37,320 nt of DNA from Roseobacter sp. GAI101 (GCF_000156335.1 NZ_DS999214.1:15845-53164); one strand, 5' to 3'; shown: positions 8,222 through 17,402, counted from the first letter of the stretch. A program made the numbers and translations. Notes: a model not told the origin generated them from the letters alone.

Positions 8222-9094
8222 ATGACAGACGCCGCCCACCAATTGCTTGAACTGCTGGATATCGAACAGCTCGAGGTCGATCTGTTTCGGGGCATCGGGT
8301 CGGGCGGCGAAACCACGACGCGTATTTTTGGCGGCCATGTCATCGCGCAGGCGCTGATGGCCGCCTATCGCACCGTGCCCGACCGGATGTGCCATTCGCT
8401 GCACGCCTATTTTATCCGCCCCGGTGATCCGTCCATTCCGGTGATCTATCAGGTCGACCGTGCGCGGGACGGTGGCAGCTTTACCACCCGTCGCGTTGTT
8501 GCAATCCAGCACGGCAAGCAAATCTTCAACCTGTCCGCCTCGTTCCACGTAGAGGAAGAGGGCTGGGATTATCAGCACGCGATGCCAGACGTGAAAGGCC
8601 CCGAACATTGGCTGGACCGCCCCGATCTGCGCGAACCCTACATCGAGAAGATCCCCGCCAAGCACCGCGATGATTTCCTGCGGGAACGCCCCATCGAGAT
8701 ACGCGAGGTTGAACCCCGTGATCTGTTCGATCCCGAAAAGACGACCGACAAGAACTACCTTTGGTTCCGGATGGAGGCGGCCAAGGGGCAATCCCCGATC
8801 ATGCAGCAATGTTTGCTTGCCTATGCATCGGATATGAATCTGCTGGGGTCTTCGCTCCGGCCCCACGGGCTGACGTGGTTTCAGGGCAAGGTCATGACAG
8901 CCAGCCTTGATCACGCCATGTGGTTCCACGCGCCTATCGATTTTTCCGACTGGCATCTTTACGAACTTGACGCGCCGTTCACGGGTGGTGCGCGCGGCTT
9001 TAACCGTGGGCTGATCTATAACCAGAACGGACAGCTTGCCGCCAGCACTGCCCAAGAAGGCCTTATGCGTCCTTACAAGAAGAAAGAAAGCTGA
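8222..9094 (+). CDS. tesB: Acyl-CoA thioesterase II
   Basis: 290-residue double-hotdog thioesterase that hydrolyses acyl-CoA to the free acid and CoA. Family motifs are clear: FGGHVIAQAL, HSLHAYFIRPGD, RDGGSFTTRRV, LAYASDMNLL with the catalytic aspartate, SLDHAMWFH, and NGQLAASTAQEGLMR with the catalytic glutamine near the C-terminus. AGGA lies about 9 nt before the ATG. The stop overlaps the next gene's ATG by one base. Beside acetoacetyl-CoA synthetase it probably balances CoA during degradation; its acyl specificity cannot be read. Confidence 0.92.
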   Translation: MTDAAHQLLELLDIEQLEVDLFRGIGSGGETTTRIFGGHVIAQALMAAYRTVPDRMCHSLHAYFIRPGDPSIPVIYQVDRARDGGSFTTRRVVAIQHGKQIFNLSASFHVEEEGWDYQHAMPDVKGPEHWLDRPDLREPYIEKIPAKHRDDFLRERPIEIREVEPRDLFDPEKTTDKNYLWFRMEAAKGQSPIMQQCLLAYASDMNLLGSSLRPHGLTWFQGKVMTASLDHAMWFHAPIDFSDWHLYELDAPFTGGARGFNRGLIYNQNGQLAASTAQEGLMRPYKKKES

Positions 9095-10149
9095 TGACCC
9101 AGACCGGTGGCCGCTATCCGGGGTGGCACCCGGGCATTGAACTGCGCGATGATTGGCTGGGGTTGGTGGATGAACCCATCATCGATCCTGACCGCGAGAT
9201 CGTCGATCCGCATCACCATCTGTGGCGGCACGGCACCGATGAAAATCCCGCAGTTTACGAGATGGACGCCCTGTGGCGGGATACCGCATCGGGCCATAAC
9301 GTCGTCCAGACGATGTATATTGAATGCCGGTCCTACTGGGATCTGGAAGCGCCGGCACATCTGCAATCGGTGGCTGAGACACGCGAAGTCACGCGGATGG
9401 CTGCGACCGCAGGCGAAGGGCAAGCCAAGATTGCCGGCATCATCGGGCAGACCGAACTGGTGCTGGACCCTGCCTTGCTGCACGAAGCGCTGGATGCGCA
9501 CGAGGAAGCAGGCCAAGGCTTGTTCAAGGGTATTCGCAATTCCGGCGCGCGTGATCCCGAACCCGCCAGCCTTGCCATACCGGGGCGCGGGGTGCCGAAC
9601 CAATATGGCGATCCCGACTTCAGACGCGGTGCGGCGATCTTGGGTGAACGGGGTCTGACGCTGGACAGTTGGCATTACCACCATCAGCATCAGGAATTTC
9701 TTGATCTGGCCCGCGCCGTGCCCGGCACGACGTTGATCCTGGACCACTTTGGCACCCCGCTGGGTGTCGGCCGGTTCGAAGGCAAGCGTGACGAGATTTT
9801 CAAGGTGTGGAAAGAGCACATGGCCGAACTGGCCGAATGTGCGAACGTGATGGCAAAACTCGGTGGTCTTTGTATGCCGGACAACGGGTTCGGGTATATG
9901 CACCGCGATACTCCGCCGTCCTCGGACGAGATTGTCGAGGTGCAGGGCAAATGGTACGCGCATATGTTGGAGGTGTTCGGGCCAAGCCGTTGCATGTTCG
10001 AAAGCAACTTTCCCGTGGACCGCACCGCTGTCAGCTATCCGGTGATCTGGAATGCGTTCAAGAAAATGTCGGCCGATCTGACGGAAGGCGAAAAGACAGC
10101 GGTGTTTTCGGATACAGCGCGGCGTGTCTATAATCTGCCGCCCGCGTGA
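9094..10149 (+). CDS. TIM-barrel metal-dependent hydrolase (COG3618, amidohydrolase 2 family)
   Basis: 351-residue member of the amidohydrolase_2 clan (PF04909). The COG3618 hallmark VDPHHHLW is near residue 40 and provides the H-x-H metal site. Later conserved points are LFKGIRNS, LILDHFGTP and MFESNFPVDR, which carries the catalytic aspartate. Characterised relatives are lactonases (for example sulfomuconolactone and sugar-lactone hydrolases), so hydrolysis of a lactone or similar ring is the best general guess. It is the last gene of the 5061-10149 set and its stop codon lies in the loop of a hairpin. Confidence 0.85.
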   Translation: MTQTGGRYPGWHPGIELRDDWLGLVDEPIIDPDREIVDPHHHLWRHGTDENPAVYEMDALWRDTASGHNVVQTMYIECRSYWDLEAPAHLQSVAETREVTRMAATAGEGQAKIAGIIGQTELVLDPALLHEALDAHEEAGQGLFKGIRNSGARDPEPASLAIPGRGVPNQYGDPDFRRGAAILGERGLTLDSWHYHHQHQEFLDLARAVPGTTLILDHFGTPLGVGRFEGKRDEIFKVWKEHMAELAECANVMAKLGGLCMPDNGFGYMHRDTPPSSDEIVEVQGKWYAHMLEVFGPSRCMFESNFPVDRTAVSYPVIWNAFKKMSADLTEGEKTAVFSDTARRVYNLPPA

Positions 10150-10161
10150 CGCGGACGGCAG
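10135..10161. terminator. Hairpin at a convergent gene junction, stop codon in loop
   Basis: CTGCCG-C-CCGCG (10135-10146) pairs with CGCGG-A-CGGCAG (10150-10161), eleven pairs with one C/A mismatch. The TGA stop of the upstream gene is the three-base loop. The VOC gene on the other strand ends at 10171. There is no strong T-tract on either side, so this may be a bidirectional weak terminator or a collision barrier. Confidence 0.5.
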
Positions 10162-10170
10162 TGGTTCAGG

Positions 10171-10542
10171 TTAAGCAAATTTGAAAAAGCACAGCTTGTT
10201 GCCGTCGTGGTCGCGTACATAGGCACCATAGAAACGGTCTGGCACCCGCTGGCCGGGAGGGCCGTCGCAGGTCGCCCCCAGTTCAATCGCGCGGGCATAG
10301 ATATCGTCCACCTCTGGCTTCGTCTCTGCCGTGAAGGCGACCATCACACCGTTGCCGGGGGTGGGGGCCTCTTTGTTGTAGGGCTCGCAAACCGCAATCA
10401 TCGGTGTGCCGCGGCCCGTGCCGATCATGGCGATGCGCCCTGCATCCACCAGCACCTTGGCCCCCTTGCTTTCGAACAGATCGCAATAAAACTTTTTAGC
10501 GCGTTCCATGTCGGCAGTGCCGACTGTTGTGTACCCGATCAT
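10171..10542 (-). CDS. VOC (glyoxalase/bleomycin-resistance fold) family protein
   Basis: 123-residue single-domain vicinal-oxygen-chelate protein. It begins MIGYTTVGTADMERAKKFY and ends FYGAYVRDHDGNKLCFFK, matching the N- and C-terminal beta-alpha-beta-beta-beta modules. The usual first metal histidine and last glutamate are not evident at the expected places (GYTTVG and NKLCFF), so it may lack glyoxalase activity. It overlaps the upstream SDR gene by 4 bp and is the last gene of the minus-strand acyl-CoA operon. Lactoylglutathione lyase activity is not supported; isomerase, dioxygenase or binding roles remain possible. Confidence 0.85.
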   Translation of the reverse strand: MIGYTTVGTADMERAKKFYCDLFESKGAKVLVDAGRIAMIGTGRGTPMIAVCEPYNKEAPTPGNGVMVAFTAETKPEVDDIYARAIELGATCDGPPGQRVPDRFYGAYVRDHDGNKLCFFKFA

Positions 10543-11330
10543 GAGGGGGCCTTCTTTGGATTGCGGACATCCCCGTATTGGCGGTTCAGCTTGCGCATGC
10601 CACCAATCCAGCGGTCATAATTGTCGGTCTTCTTGCGCATGTACTCCAACACCTGCGGGTGCGGAAGCACAAGAAACGTCTCGTTCCGGATCGTTTCGAC
10701 GCAGGCCTCTGCCACCGGTTCAGGTTCTAACATGCCATCCAAAGCCGCAACCGATTCCTCGTGACCACGTGTCATTTCGCTGCGCACCGCTTGTGGGCAC
10801 AGCACCGAAACCTTGATCCCGTCATCACCATGGGTCATCGCCAGCCATTCGGCCAAGGCAACCGCCGCGTGCTTGGTCACGCCGTAAGGGGCGCAGCCGA
10901 CCTGGTTCAGCAAGCCTGCCGCCGACGCGGTGTTCAGCAGGTAGCCGCCCCCGCGTTCGGTCATGCGGGGTACCAGATGGCGTGCGGCCCATACATGGGA
11001 CATCACGTTGATGTCCCAGATGCGCTGCCAGTCATCGTTGGACACATCCATACCCCCCGCTGTCAGAATGCCCGCGTTCGAGCAGAACAGATCGATCGGG
11101 CCGATATCAGTCTCGACCGCTTCGATCATGTCGGCGATCTCTTGTTCGACACCGACGTTGACCCCGAACGCCACGCCGCCGATGCCATCGGCAACCTCTT
11201 GCGCGCCGTCCTTGTTCAGATCGACACACACGACCCGCTTCGCACCCTCAGCCGCGAAACGAATGGCCATCGCCTTGCCGATGCCGCTTGCGGCACCGGT
11301 CACGACGATAATCTTGTCTTTCAGTTCCAT
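10539..11330 (-). CDS. Short-chain dehydrogenase/reductase
   Basis: 263-residue classical SDR. The cofactor loop is T11-G-A-A-S-G-I-G18, NAG is at 85-87, and the catalytic residues are S136, Y149 and K153 in YGVTK. Aspartate at the end of the second strand (VVCVDLNK) favours NAD over NADP. Nine bases separate it from the upstream SDR gene, with AGGGG before its ATG, and its stop overlaps the VOC gene. In this operon it probably oxidises a hydroxyl group on a catabolic intermediate. The substrate is unknown. Confidence 0.9.
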   Translation of the reverse strand: MELKDKIIVVTGAASGIGKAMAIRFAAEGAKRVVCVDLNKDGAQEVADGIGGVAFGVNVGVEQEIADMIEAVETDIGPIDLFCSNAGILTAGGMDVSNDDWQRIWDINVMSHVWAARHLVPRMTERGGGYLLNTASAAGLLNQVGCAPYGVTKHAAVALAEWLAMTHGDDGIKVSVLCPQAVRSEMTRGHEESVAALDGMLEPEPVAEACVETIRNETFLVLPHPQVLEYMRKKTDNYDRWIGGMRKLNRQYGDVRNPKKAPS

Positions 11331-11339
11331 ATCAGCCCC

Positions 11340-12107
11340 TCACGTCCACATGTTCGATCCGCCACAAACGGTCAGCGCCTGACCGGTCATGTAGCGGCTC
11401 GCATCCGAGGCCAGAAATACGGCAAGCCCCGCAAAATCCTCGGGCTCGCCCAAGCGGCGCAGCGGGATGTCGTTTTTGATACGCTCTTCGACTTCGGGAT
11501 TGTCCCATAGTTCGCGGGCGAATTCGGTGCGCACAAGTCCGGGGCAGATCGCGTTGAAGCGGATGCCCTTGGGGCCGAATTCCGCCGCAAGGTTGCGCAC
11601 CAGCCCGATCAGCGCCAGCTTGGACATCCCATAGGTGCCCAGCATGACCGACGGTTTGAACGCCCCGATAGACGAAGTGAACGCCATCGAACCTGCACCC
11701 TTTTCGATCATGTCAGGGGCGACCATCTGCGCCAGCCACAGGTTGGACTGCACGTTGGCGTTCATGGTTTTCTGATAGGCATCATCCGGGATTTCCGACG
11801 TTGGCCCGTAATAGGGGTTCACGCCGGCATTGCCGATCACGATGTCGATCTTGCCCGCAACCTTATGCGTTTCGTCGACCAGCGCCTGAAGCTGTTCCTT
11901 ATAGCCCACATTGCAGGCCACGCCGAATGCTTTGCCTTTACCAAGCGCGTTGATTTCCGCTGCGGCGGCGTCAAGCTGATCCTGCTTGCGCGCCGAAATC
12001 ACGACAGTCGCACCATGTTCGGCAAGGGCCTTGGCCATCGCCAAGCCCATGCCTTTGGAGGCACCGGTCAACAGTGCCACCTTTCCGGCCAGATCAAACA
12101 GGGTCAT
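11340..12107 (-). CDS. Short-chain dehydrogenase/reductase
   Basis: 255-residue classical SDR with the cofactor loop TGASKGMG (14-21), SARK at the end of strand two (arginine suggests NADP(H)), GNAG at 92-95 and catalytic S146, Y159 and K163 in YGMSK. It overlaps the acyl-CoA dehydrogenase stop by 4 bp. Its inferred cofactor choice differs from that of the SDR encoded next, so the two probably catalyse separate steps and are not recent copies; overall similarity between them looks ordinary for the family. Confidence 0.9.
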   Translation of the reverse strand: MTLFDLAGKVALLTGASKGMGLAMAKALAEHGATVVISARKQDQLDAAAAEINALGKGKAFGVACNVGYKEQLQALVDETHKVAGKIDIVIGNAGVNPYYGPTSEIPDDAYQKTMNANVQSNLWLAQMVAPDMIEKGAGSMAFTSSIGAFKPSVMLGTYGMSKLALIGLVRNLAAEFGPKGIRFNAICPGLVRTEFARELWDNPEVEERIKNDIPLRRLGEPEDFAGLAVFLASDASRYMTGQALTVCGGSNMWT

Positions 12108-13417
12108 ACGCCCCCCCGCGACCTGCCTGTCGCGATTTCTTCGCGGGCGCGGGATGTGCGCAGGTTGGATTCCTGGTAATCCTTTACTTCCGCACGGGCA
12201 ATCACGTGGTGGTGGACTTCATCGGGGCCATCCGCATAGCGCAACGTGCGCTGCGATGTGTACATGTTGGACAGCGGCGACCATTGCGAAATGCCCGTCG
12301 CGCCGTGGACCTGCATGGCCTGGTCGATGATGTTGCAGACTTTTTCCGGGACCATCGCCTTGATCATGCTGACCCAGATGCGCGCCTCTTTGTTGCCCAA
12401 CACGTCCATCGCCTTGGCCGCCTTGAGAACCATCAAACGCATGGCTTCGATTTCGATCTTCGCGCGGGAGATTGTCTCCATGTTCTTGCCAAGGTCGATG
12501 ATCTTTTTGCCGAAGGCTTCACGGCTCAGGCCGCGTTCGATCATCAGATCCAACGCCTTTTCTGCCGCACCGATCGACCGCATGCAGTGGTGGATACGGC
12601 CAGGTCCAAGACGCACTTGAGAAATTTCAAAACCCTTGCCTTCGCCCCACAGCATGTTCGCTTCGGGCACGCGGACGTTGGTAAATTTGATGTGCATGTG
12701 GCCATGTGGCGCGTCGTCGTGACCGAAAACATGCATCGGGCCGATGATCTCGACGCCGGGGGTGTCGATGGGCACAAGGATTTGCGACTGCTGGCGGAAA
12801 GGTTCGGCGTTTGGCGAGGTTTTAACCATGGTGATCATGATCTTGCAGCGCGGATCGCCGGCACCGGAGATATAGTACTTCTCGCCGTTGATGACCCATT
12901 CGCCGTTTTCGAGCACGGCAGAGGTCGAGATGTTCTTGGCGTCCGAGGAAGCCATGTCGGGTTCGGTCATCGCAAAGGCCGACCGGATTTCACCCGCCAA
13001 AAGCGGTTTCAGCCACGTGTCTTTCTGTTCTTGCGTGCCGATGCGCTCCAACACTTCCATGTTGCCGGTGTCCGGTGCCGAACAGTTCAGCGATTCAGAC
13101 GCAAGCGGGCTTTTGCCAAGCTCGGCCGCGATATAGGCATAGTCGAGGTTCGACAGACCTTCACCGGTTTCGGCATTGGGCAAAAAGAAGTTCCACAGAC
13201 CGTTTTCACGCGCCTTTTTCTTGGCGGTTTCCAGCAGTTCAAGCTGGCCCGGTGCATGGGACCAACGATCGGCGCGGCCTTCGCCCAAGGCATAATATTC
13301 ATCTGTGATCGGATCGACGTTTTCGCGGATATGTTTGATCACGGCGGCCAAAAGCGGCTTGGCTTTTTCAGACATTTCCAGATTGTTCATTCCGGCCATT
13401 GCTTCGTTATGTGACAT
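12104..13417 (-). CDS. Acyl-CoA dehydrogenase
   Basis: 437-residue FAD-dependent acyl-CoA dehydrogenase. The flavin/substrate motif AMTEPDMASSDA, the INGEKYYISGAGD strand, the helix GRIHHCMRSIGAAEKALDLM and the C-terminal QVHGATGISQW and RYADGPDEVHH are all visible. The last form is typical of the FadE/ACAD10-11-like subgroup, which acts on unusual or hydroxylated acyl-CoAs in several bacteria. The start is ATG 13417 with GGAGG 7 nt upstream. It supplies the first dehydrogenation of a beta-oxidation sequence with the hydratase and dehydrogenase encoded upstream in the operon. Confidence 0.92.
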   Translation of the reverse strand: MSHNEAMAGMNNLEMSEKAKPLLAAVIKHIRENVDPITDEYYALGEGRADRWSHAPGQLELLETAKKKARENGLWNFFLPNAETGEGLSNLDYAYIAAELGKSPLASESLNCSAPDTGNMEVLERIGTQEQKDTWLKPLLAGEIRSAFAMTEPDMASSDAKNISTSAVLENGEWVINGEKYYISGAGDPRCKIMITMVKTSPNAEPFRQQSQILVPIDTPGVEIIGPMHVFGHDDAPHGHMHIKFTNVRVPEANMLWGEGKGFEISQVRLGPGRIHHCMRSIGAAEKALDLMIERGLSREAFGKKIIDLGKNMETISRAKIEIEAMRLMVLKAAKAMDVLGNKEARIWVSMIKAMVPEKVCNIIDQAMQVHGATGISQWSPLSNMYTSQRTLRYADGPDEVHHHVIARAEVKDYQESNLRTSRAREEIATGRSRGGV

Positions 13418-13447
13418 TCAGTGCCTCCAGGCTGTTAAATTCGGATA

Positions 13448-14227
13448 TTATTTGTTGACCCAATTGGGTTTGCGTTTCTCGACGAAGGCTTGAACGCCCT
13501 CTTTGAAATCTTCGGTTTGCGATAGATCACCTTGGACGACACGGCTGTACTCGAGGCTTTCGGGCAGACCCTCGGCCACGTTCATGCTGTTCAGGATCCG
13601 CTTGGTCGCTTTGACCGACGAGGGCGAGACGGAACACAGCTGTTCCGCCAATTCCATCGCACGTGGCATCAGCTGGTCGGCGGGCAGCACCTCGTTGCAG
13701 GAGCCCAGTTTCAACGCTTCAGCGGCATCAATTGTGCGGCCCGTCAGCATCAGTTCCTGCGCAGCAAGGCGCCCGATGTAGCGCGACAGACGCTGTACAC
13801 CCGAGGCAGAGGCGAAAAAGCCGACCTTGACTTCGGGGAGGGCGAATTTCGCGTGCTCGGATGCAAGGATGATGTCGCAGGACAACGCGGTTTCAAACCC
13901 GCCCCCCATGGCAAACCCGTTCACTGCGGCGATGATCGGCTTTTCCAGATCAAAGCGCGATGACAACCCCGCAAACCCTGTCGCGGCCAGTGTTTTCTTG
14001 GACCCGCCGGACGCTGTCGCCTTGAGGTCGTTGCCCGCGGTGAACGCCTTGTCGCCCGCACCGGTCAGCACCGCGACCCACAGGTCCTGGTCTGCGGCGA
14101 AGTCATCCCAGCAATCGCTCATCTCCTGGTGCATTTCGGCATGAACGGCGTTGTAGACTTCGGGCCGGTTCATGGTGACGATCAGGATATGACCCTTTTT
14201 TTCGGTCTTGATGAATTCATAGCTCAT
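13448..14227 (-). CDS. Enoyl-CoA hydratase/isomerase (crotonase family)
   Basis: 259-residue crotonase. The oxyanion-hole strands are KAFTAGNDLKA and NGFAMGGGFE. Both catalytic glutamates of true hydratases appear conserved: the first in GGGFETALSCD and the second in FALPEVKVG. Hydration of a trans-2-enoyl-CoA is therefore plausible. The start ATG overlaps the upstream 3-hydroxyacyl-CoA dehydrogenase stop by 4 bp with GGAGGG nearby, implying coupled synthesis of hydratase and dehydrogenase. Confidence 0.91.
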   Translation of the reverse strand: MSYEFIKTEKKGHILIVTMNRPEVYNAVHAEMHQEMSDCWDDFAADQDLWVAVLTGAGDKAFTAGNDLKATASGGSKKTLAATGFAGLSSRFDLEKPIIAAVNGFAMGGGFETALSCDIILASEHAKFALPEVKVGFFASASGVQRLSRYIGRLAAQELMLTGRTIDAAEALKLGSCNEVLPADQLMPRAMELAEQLCSVSPSSVKATKRILNSMNVAEGLPESLEYSRVVQGDLSQTEDFKEGVQAFVEKRKPNWVNK

Positions 14228-15516
14228 GTTTTCAGCCCTCCGGTATCAATCTCGGTGAATTTGCCGCCGTTTTTCGCCAGATCACGCAGCAGTTGCGCGG
14301 GGGCGAATTCGGGATCTTCGGTGCCCAAACGCTCCATCACGTCCAGCACGGCCTGCGCGCCGACCATATCGCCATAGAACATCGGGCCGCCCTTGTCGGC
14401 GGGCCAGCCATAGCCGTTCAGCCAGACCACATCGATGTCGGACGGGCGCTGTGCCTTGTTTTCCTCAAGGATTTTGACCGCTTCGTTGATCATCGGATAG
14501 ATGCAGGTTTCGATGATCTCGTCGGGCGACATCGTAGAGGCTTCGGCACCGGTGATGTCCTTGATCACACCTGCCACCACATCCGACGGGATCGGGCGGC
14601 GGGCTTCGTCATAGTCGTAGAACCCGGCTTTGGTCTTTTGGCCGCGACGGTCCATTTCGCACAAGGCATCACGGATCGGGTTTTCGGTCTTGGCCCCTTT
14701 GGACCAGCCAATATCCAGACCGGCAAGGTCGGACATCTGGAACGGGCCCATTTTGAAGCCAAAAGCGTTCAAAGCGGCATCCACATCCCAAGGCATCAGC
14801 CCTTGTTGCAGCAGCTTGTTTGCCTGTTTCTGGCGCGCAAAAAGAATACGGTTGCCGACGAAACCGGGGCAGACGCCGACAAGTACGGCGATCTTGTTGA
14901 TCTTTTGCGCAAGGTCCATCGAGGTCGCGACGACGTCATCGGCGGTATGCTTGGCCCGCACGATTTCGAGCAGTTTCATCACGTTTGCGGGTGAAAAGAA
15001 GTGCAGGCCGATCACGTCCTCGGGCCGCTTGGTCATTGCTGCGATTTCGTCGATGTTCAGCGCGGATGTGTTGGTCGCCAGAATGGCCCCGGGCTTCATA
15101 ACACGGTCAAGTTCGGTGAAAATCTTGCGCTTCAGTTCCATGTTTTCGAACACGGCTTCGATCACCAGATCGCAATCGGCAAGGGCAGCGATTTCTAGCT
15201 GGCCGTTGAAACGGTCCATCCGTGCCTCGACCTCGTCTTGCGGGAAACGCCCCTTGTCGCTGCTGCGCTGATAGTTGCCGCGCACGACCTTGAGGCCGCG
15301 ATCCAGCGCTTCTTGGGTGGTTTCAACGATGGTCACCGGAATGCCCGCGGTGGCAAAGTTCATCGCGATGCCGCCGCCCATGGTCCCTGCGCCGATGATG
15401 CCGACCGATTTGATCTCGCGCAGTTTGGTATCGGCTGGCAGGTCGGGAACCTCCCAGGCTGCCTTTCCGGCTGCACCGATATAGGCACCGATTTCTTCGT
15501 CTGAGGGGTGGTTCAT
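14224..15516 (-). CDS. 3-Hydroxyacyl-CoA dehydrogenase
   Basis: 430-residue NAD-dependent dehydrogenase resembling the C-terminal half of FadB/FadJ without the crotonase half. The Rossmann loop [15 protein letters not shown] is near residues 39-53. The catalytic region [15 protein letters not shown] follows, and two C-terminal HCDH domains are present (CPGFVGNRI... and [10 protein letters not shown]...[12 protein letters not shown]). ATG 15516 is preferred because GGAAG lies about 5 nt upstream; an in-frame TTG at 15534 is possible but weaker. The separate crotonase encoded next replaces the missing FadB half. Confidence 0.92.
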   Translation of the reverse strand: MNHPSDEEIGAYIGAAGKAAWEVPDLPADTKLREIKSVGIIGAGTMGGGIAMNFATAGIPVTIVETTQEALDRGLKVVRGNYQRSSDKGRFPQDEVEARMDRFNGQLEIAALADCDLVIEAVFENMELKRKIFTELDRVMKPGAILATNTSALNIDEIAAMTKRPEDVIGLHFFSPANVMKLLEIVRAKHTADDVVATSMDLAQKINKIAVLVGVCPGFVGNRILFARQKQANKLLQQGLMPWDVDAALNAFGFKMGPFQMSDLAGLDIGWSKGAKTENPIRDALCEMDRRGQKTKAGFYDYDEARRPIPSDVVAGVIKDITGAEASTMSPDEIIETCIYPMINEAVKILEENKAQRPSDIDVVWLNGYGWPADKGGPMFYGDMVGAQAVLDVMERLGTEDPEFAPAQLLRDLAKNGGKFTEIDTGGLKT

Positions 15517-15546
15517 CTGTCTTCCTTTCAGCAAAGGCCCGGAGGC

Positions 15547-17229
15547 CTATAGGTTCAGACACGCGGCGCGGATCGCACGGCGGTCAATCTTGTCAGTGGC
15601 ACCACGGGTCAAAGGCCCGTCCTGGCACCACAATTGTTGCGGCATTTTGAATTTTGCGAGGCGGCCGTCCAGATGCGCCGCCATGTCTTCGGGGCTCAGC
15701 TTCTTGCCATCGCGGGTCTGGATCATCGCGCCAACAATCTCTCCCAGCCGTTCATCGGGGACGGAAAAGGCGCAAGCTTCGATTACGTCGGGGTGCGTGT
15801 GCAAGGCCCCTTCAACATCCAGACAGGCGATGTTTTCACCGCCCCGGATGATGATGTTTTTCTTGCGGTCCAGAATGGTGATGAATCCTTCGGCGTCGAT
15901 TACGCCCAAATCACCGGTGCGCAGCCAGCCGTCTTGCATGGTCTCGGCGGTCGCCTCGGGTTTGTTGAGGTAACAGCGCATGTTGGCAGGGCTTTTCACG
16001 GTGATTTCGCCCAACTCGCCAACGGGTACATCATTGCCGTTGTCATCCAGAAACCGCACATCCTGCAACGGCGGGTGCAGTTTCCCGGCCGCATTCGGGC
16101 GCTTGTTGTATTCTTCGCCGACCATCCCGATGCCAAGCGCATTGGTCTCGGTCATGCCCCAGCCGGTCGCGATTTCAGCGGCAGGGAACTGCCCTTGCAA
16201 CTGCGCGACCTGGGCCGCGGGGCGCTTTGCCCCGCCTGCACCAAGCCATGCGAGCGTGGGCAGCGTTTCACCCATCCTCTTTGCGGCTTCCAAAAGATCG
16301 GCGGATTGCGTCGGGACCCCCAGAAACCGCGTGACCTTTTCACGGTTGATCACCCGCACGGCTTCCTCGGCATCCCACTTATGGAGCAGCGATATTTTGG
16401 CCCCCGCAGGCAGGCTAAGCAGAAACAGCGGATGGGTCGCCGTGACGTGAAACAGCGGCGTCACGATCAACCCCGAAGGGCGCGGTGCCTCGGGGTCGCC
16501 GGGTTGCGGCGGATTGACCAAGGGGGCGGCGACAGCCTGGATAAGCCAGCTGAACACGGCACTGACGGCACTGCGGTGGGTCTGCACGACGCCCTTGGGC
16601 TTGCCCGTGCTGCCCGAGGAATACATGACGGCGAAGTCATCATCCGTGTCGAGCGCGATCCCCTCAACAGGCGTGTCCGGCATGTCCGCCTTCAAGGCGT
16701 CCAGCCCAAGGTCGACCATGCCTTCACCGTCGCGCACGCCGACGATGCGCAGCCCCAGCCTATCGACAAGCGGCAGCATCCGGTCAACGCGCGGCCCATC
16801 GGCAAAGATCGTCTTGGCACCGCTGTCTTGCAGCGCATAATCAAGTTCTTCGGTGGTCCACCATCCGTTGATGAACACAGTCACCGCACCGACAGATGCG
16901 ATGGCCAAGGTCAGCATCATCAATTCGGGATAGTTGCGCATGGCGATGGCAACGCGGTCGCCTTTGCCGATGCCAAGCCCGTCACGAAGGGCATGTGAAA
17001 TGCGATGCACCTCGGCGCAGAATTCATCATAGGTCCAGCGTTCATCGCGGTAGACCAGAAATTCAGCGGCACCGTTGCCTTGCTGTTCGCGGCTCGCCAA
17101 CATCAAAGCGCCGACCGTGCCGGGAATGTTCTTGAACGTCCGATAGGTGACGCCGCGAATTTCGGCCTCTGCCACCTCGAACGTCGGATTGGTCAGCGTC
17201 GTGTGGTGAATAGCCTCTTCCAGGGTCAT
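15547..17229 (-). CDS. Acyl-CoA synthetase (AMP-binding)
   Basis: 560-residue adenylate-forming ligase. The nucleotide loop YSSGSTGKPKG is at about 203-213, followed by GWGMTETNALG, the YDRR-like hinge (ILDRKKNIIIRGGEN) and a C-terminal catalytic lysine in GATDKIDRR; the usual G before that lysine is D. The start is uncertain. ATG 17229 gives a family-like N-terminus (MTLEEAIHHTTL) but a poor ribosome site. GTG 17316 in the same frame would add 29 unlikely residues. A 15-codon frame with an excellent ribosome site (17282-17235) lies just upstream in another frame and may be its translational leader or the original N-terminus after a frameshift. The substrate is unknown; it probably activates the acid that enters the operon's beta-oxidation steps. 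Confidence 0.88.
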   Translation of the reverse strand: MTLEEAIHHTTLTNPTFEVAEAEIRGVTYRTFKNIPGTVGALMLASREQQGNGAAEFLVYRDERWTYDEFCAEVHRISHALRDGLGIGKGDRVAIAMRNYPELMMLTLAIASVGAVTVFINGWWTTEELDYALQDSGAKTIFADGPRVDRMLPLVDRLGLRIVGVRDGEGMVDLGLDALKADMPDTPVEGIALDTDDDFAVMYSSGSTGKPKGVVQTHRSAVSAVFSWLIQAVAAPLVNPPQPGDPEAPRPSGLIVTPLFHVTATHPLFLLSLPAGAKISLLHKWDAEEAVRVINREKVTRFLGVPTQSADLLEAAKRMGETLPTLAWLGAGGAKRPAAQVAQLQGQFPAAEIATGWGMTETNALGIGMVGEEYNKRPNAAGKLHPPLQDVRFLDDNGNDVPVGELGEITVKSPANMRCYLNKPEATAETMQDGWLRTGDLGVIDAEGFITILDRKKNIIIRGGENIACLDVEGALHTHPDVIEACAFSVPDERLGEIVGAMIQTRDGKKLSPEDMAAHLDGRLAKFKMPQQLWCQDGPLTRGATDKIDRRAIRAACLNL

Positions 17230-17234
17230 CGCAG

Positions 17235-17282
17235 TCACGTGCGCATACCTGACATGGGCTGCAATTCCGATACCTCGGCCAT
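17235..17282 (-). other. Short leader-like open frame before the acyl-CoA synthetase
   Basis: A 15-codon frame starting ATG 17282 (MAEVSELQPMSGMRT) ends with TGA five bases before ATG 17229. It has the best ribosome site in the region, GGGAGG with a 6-nt spacer. It may be a leader peptide coupling translation into the synthetase, or the true N-terminus separated by a one-base frameshift. Neither can be decided from this sequence alone. Confidence 0.35.
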
Positions 17283-17387
17283 ATGTTTCCTCCCTTGGTG
17301 AGCCTTGGTCGGACACTCCTCCACGATTGTCCGCGACTCTTACGGCCCAGCCTAAGCGTTAAATTTCGCGCTGCCAATACCGCAGAT

Positions 17388-17402
17388 CGGAACATTGTTC
17401 CG
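17388..17402. promoter_or_regulatory. Palindromic operator candidate upstream of the acyl-CoA operon
   Basis: CGGAACATTGTTCCG is two perfect 7-bp arms around one base. It sits in the 290-nt gap between the DUF3237 stop and the synthetase, about 160 nt before ATG 17229. The core GAACA-N-TGTTC matches the core of the 20-bp palindrome at 22395-22414. Nothing else is evident in this gap apart from the short leader frame. The regulator is inferred to be MarR or TetR type. Confidence 0.5.

Noticed and set aside
12074..13414. Long plus-strand frame opposite the acyl-CoA dehydrogenase (similar cases at 15634-16998, and on the minus strand at 4266-5438 and 19262-20164)
   Set aside because: All are antisense shadows of well-supported genes, with no recognisable domain and no ribosome site of note.
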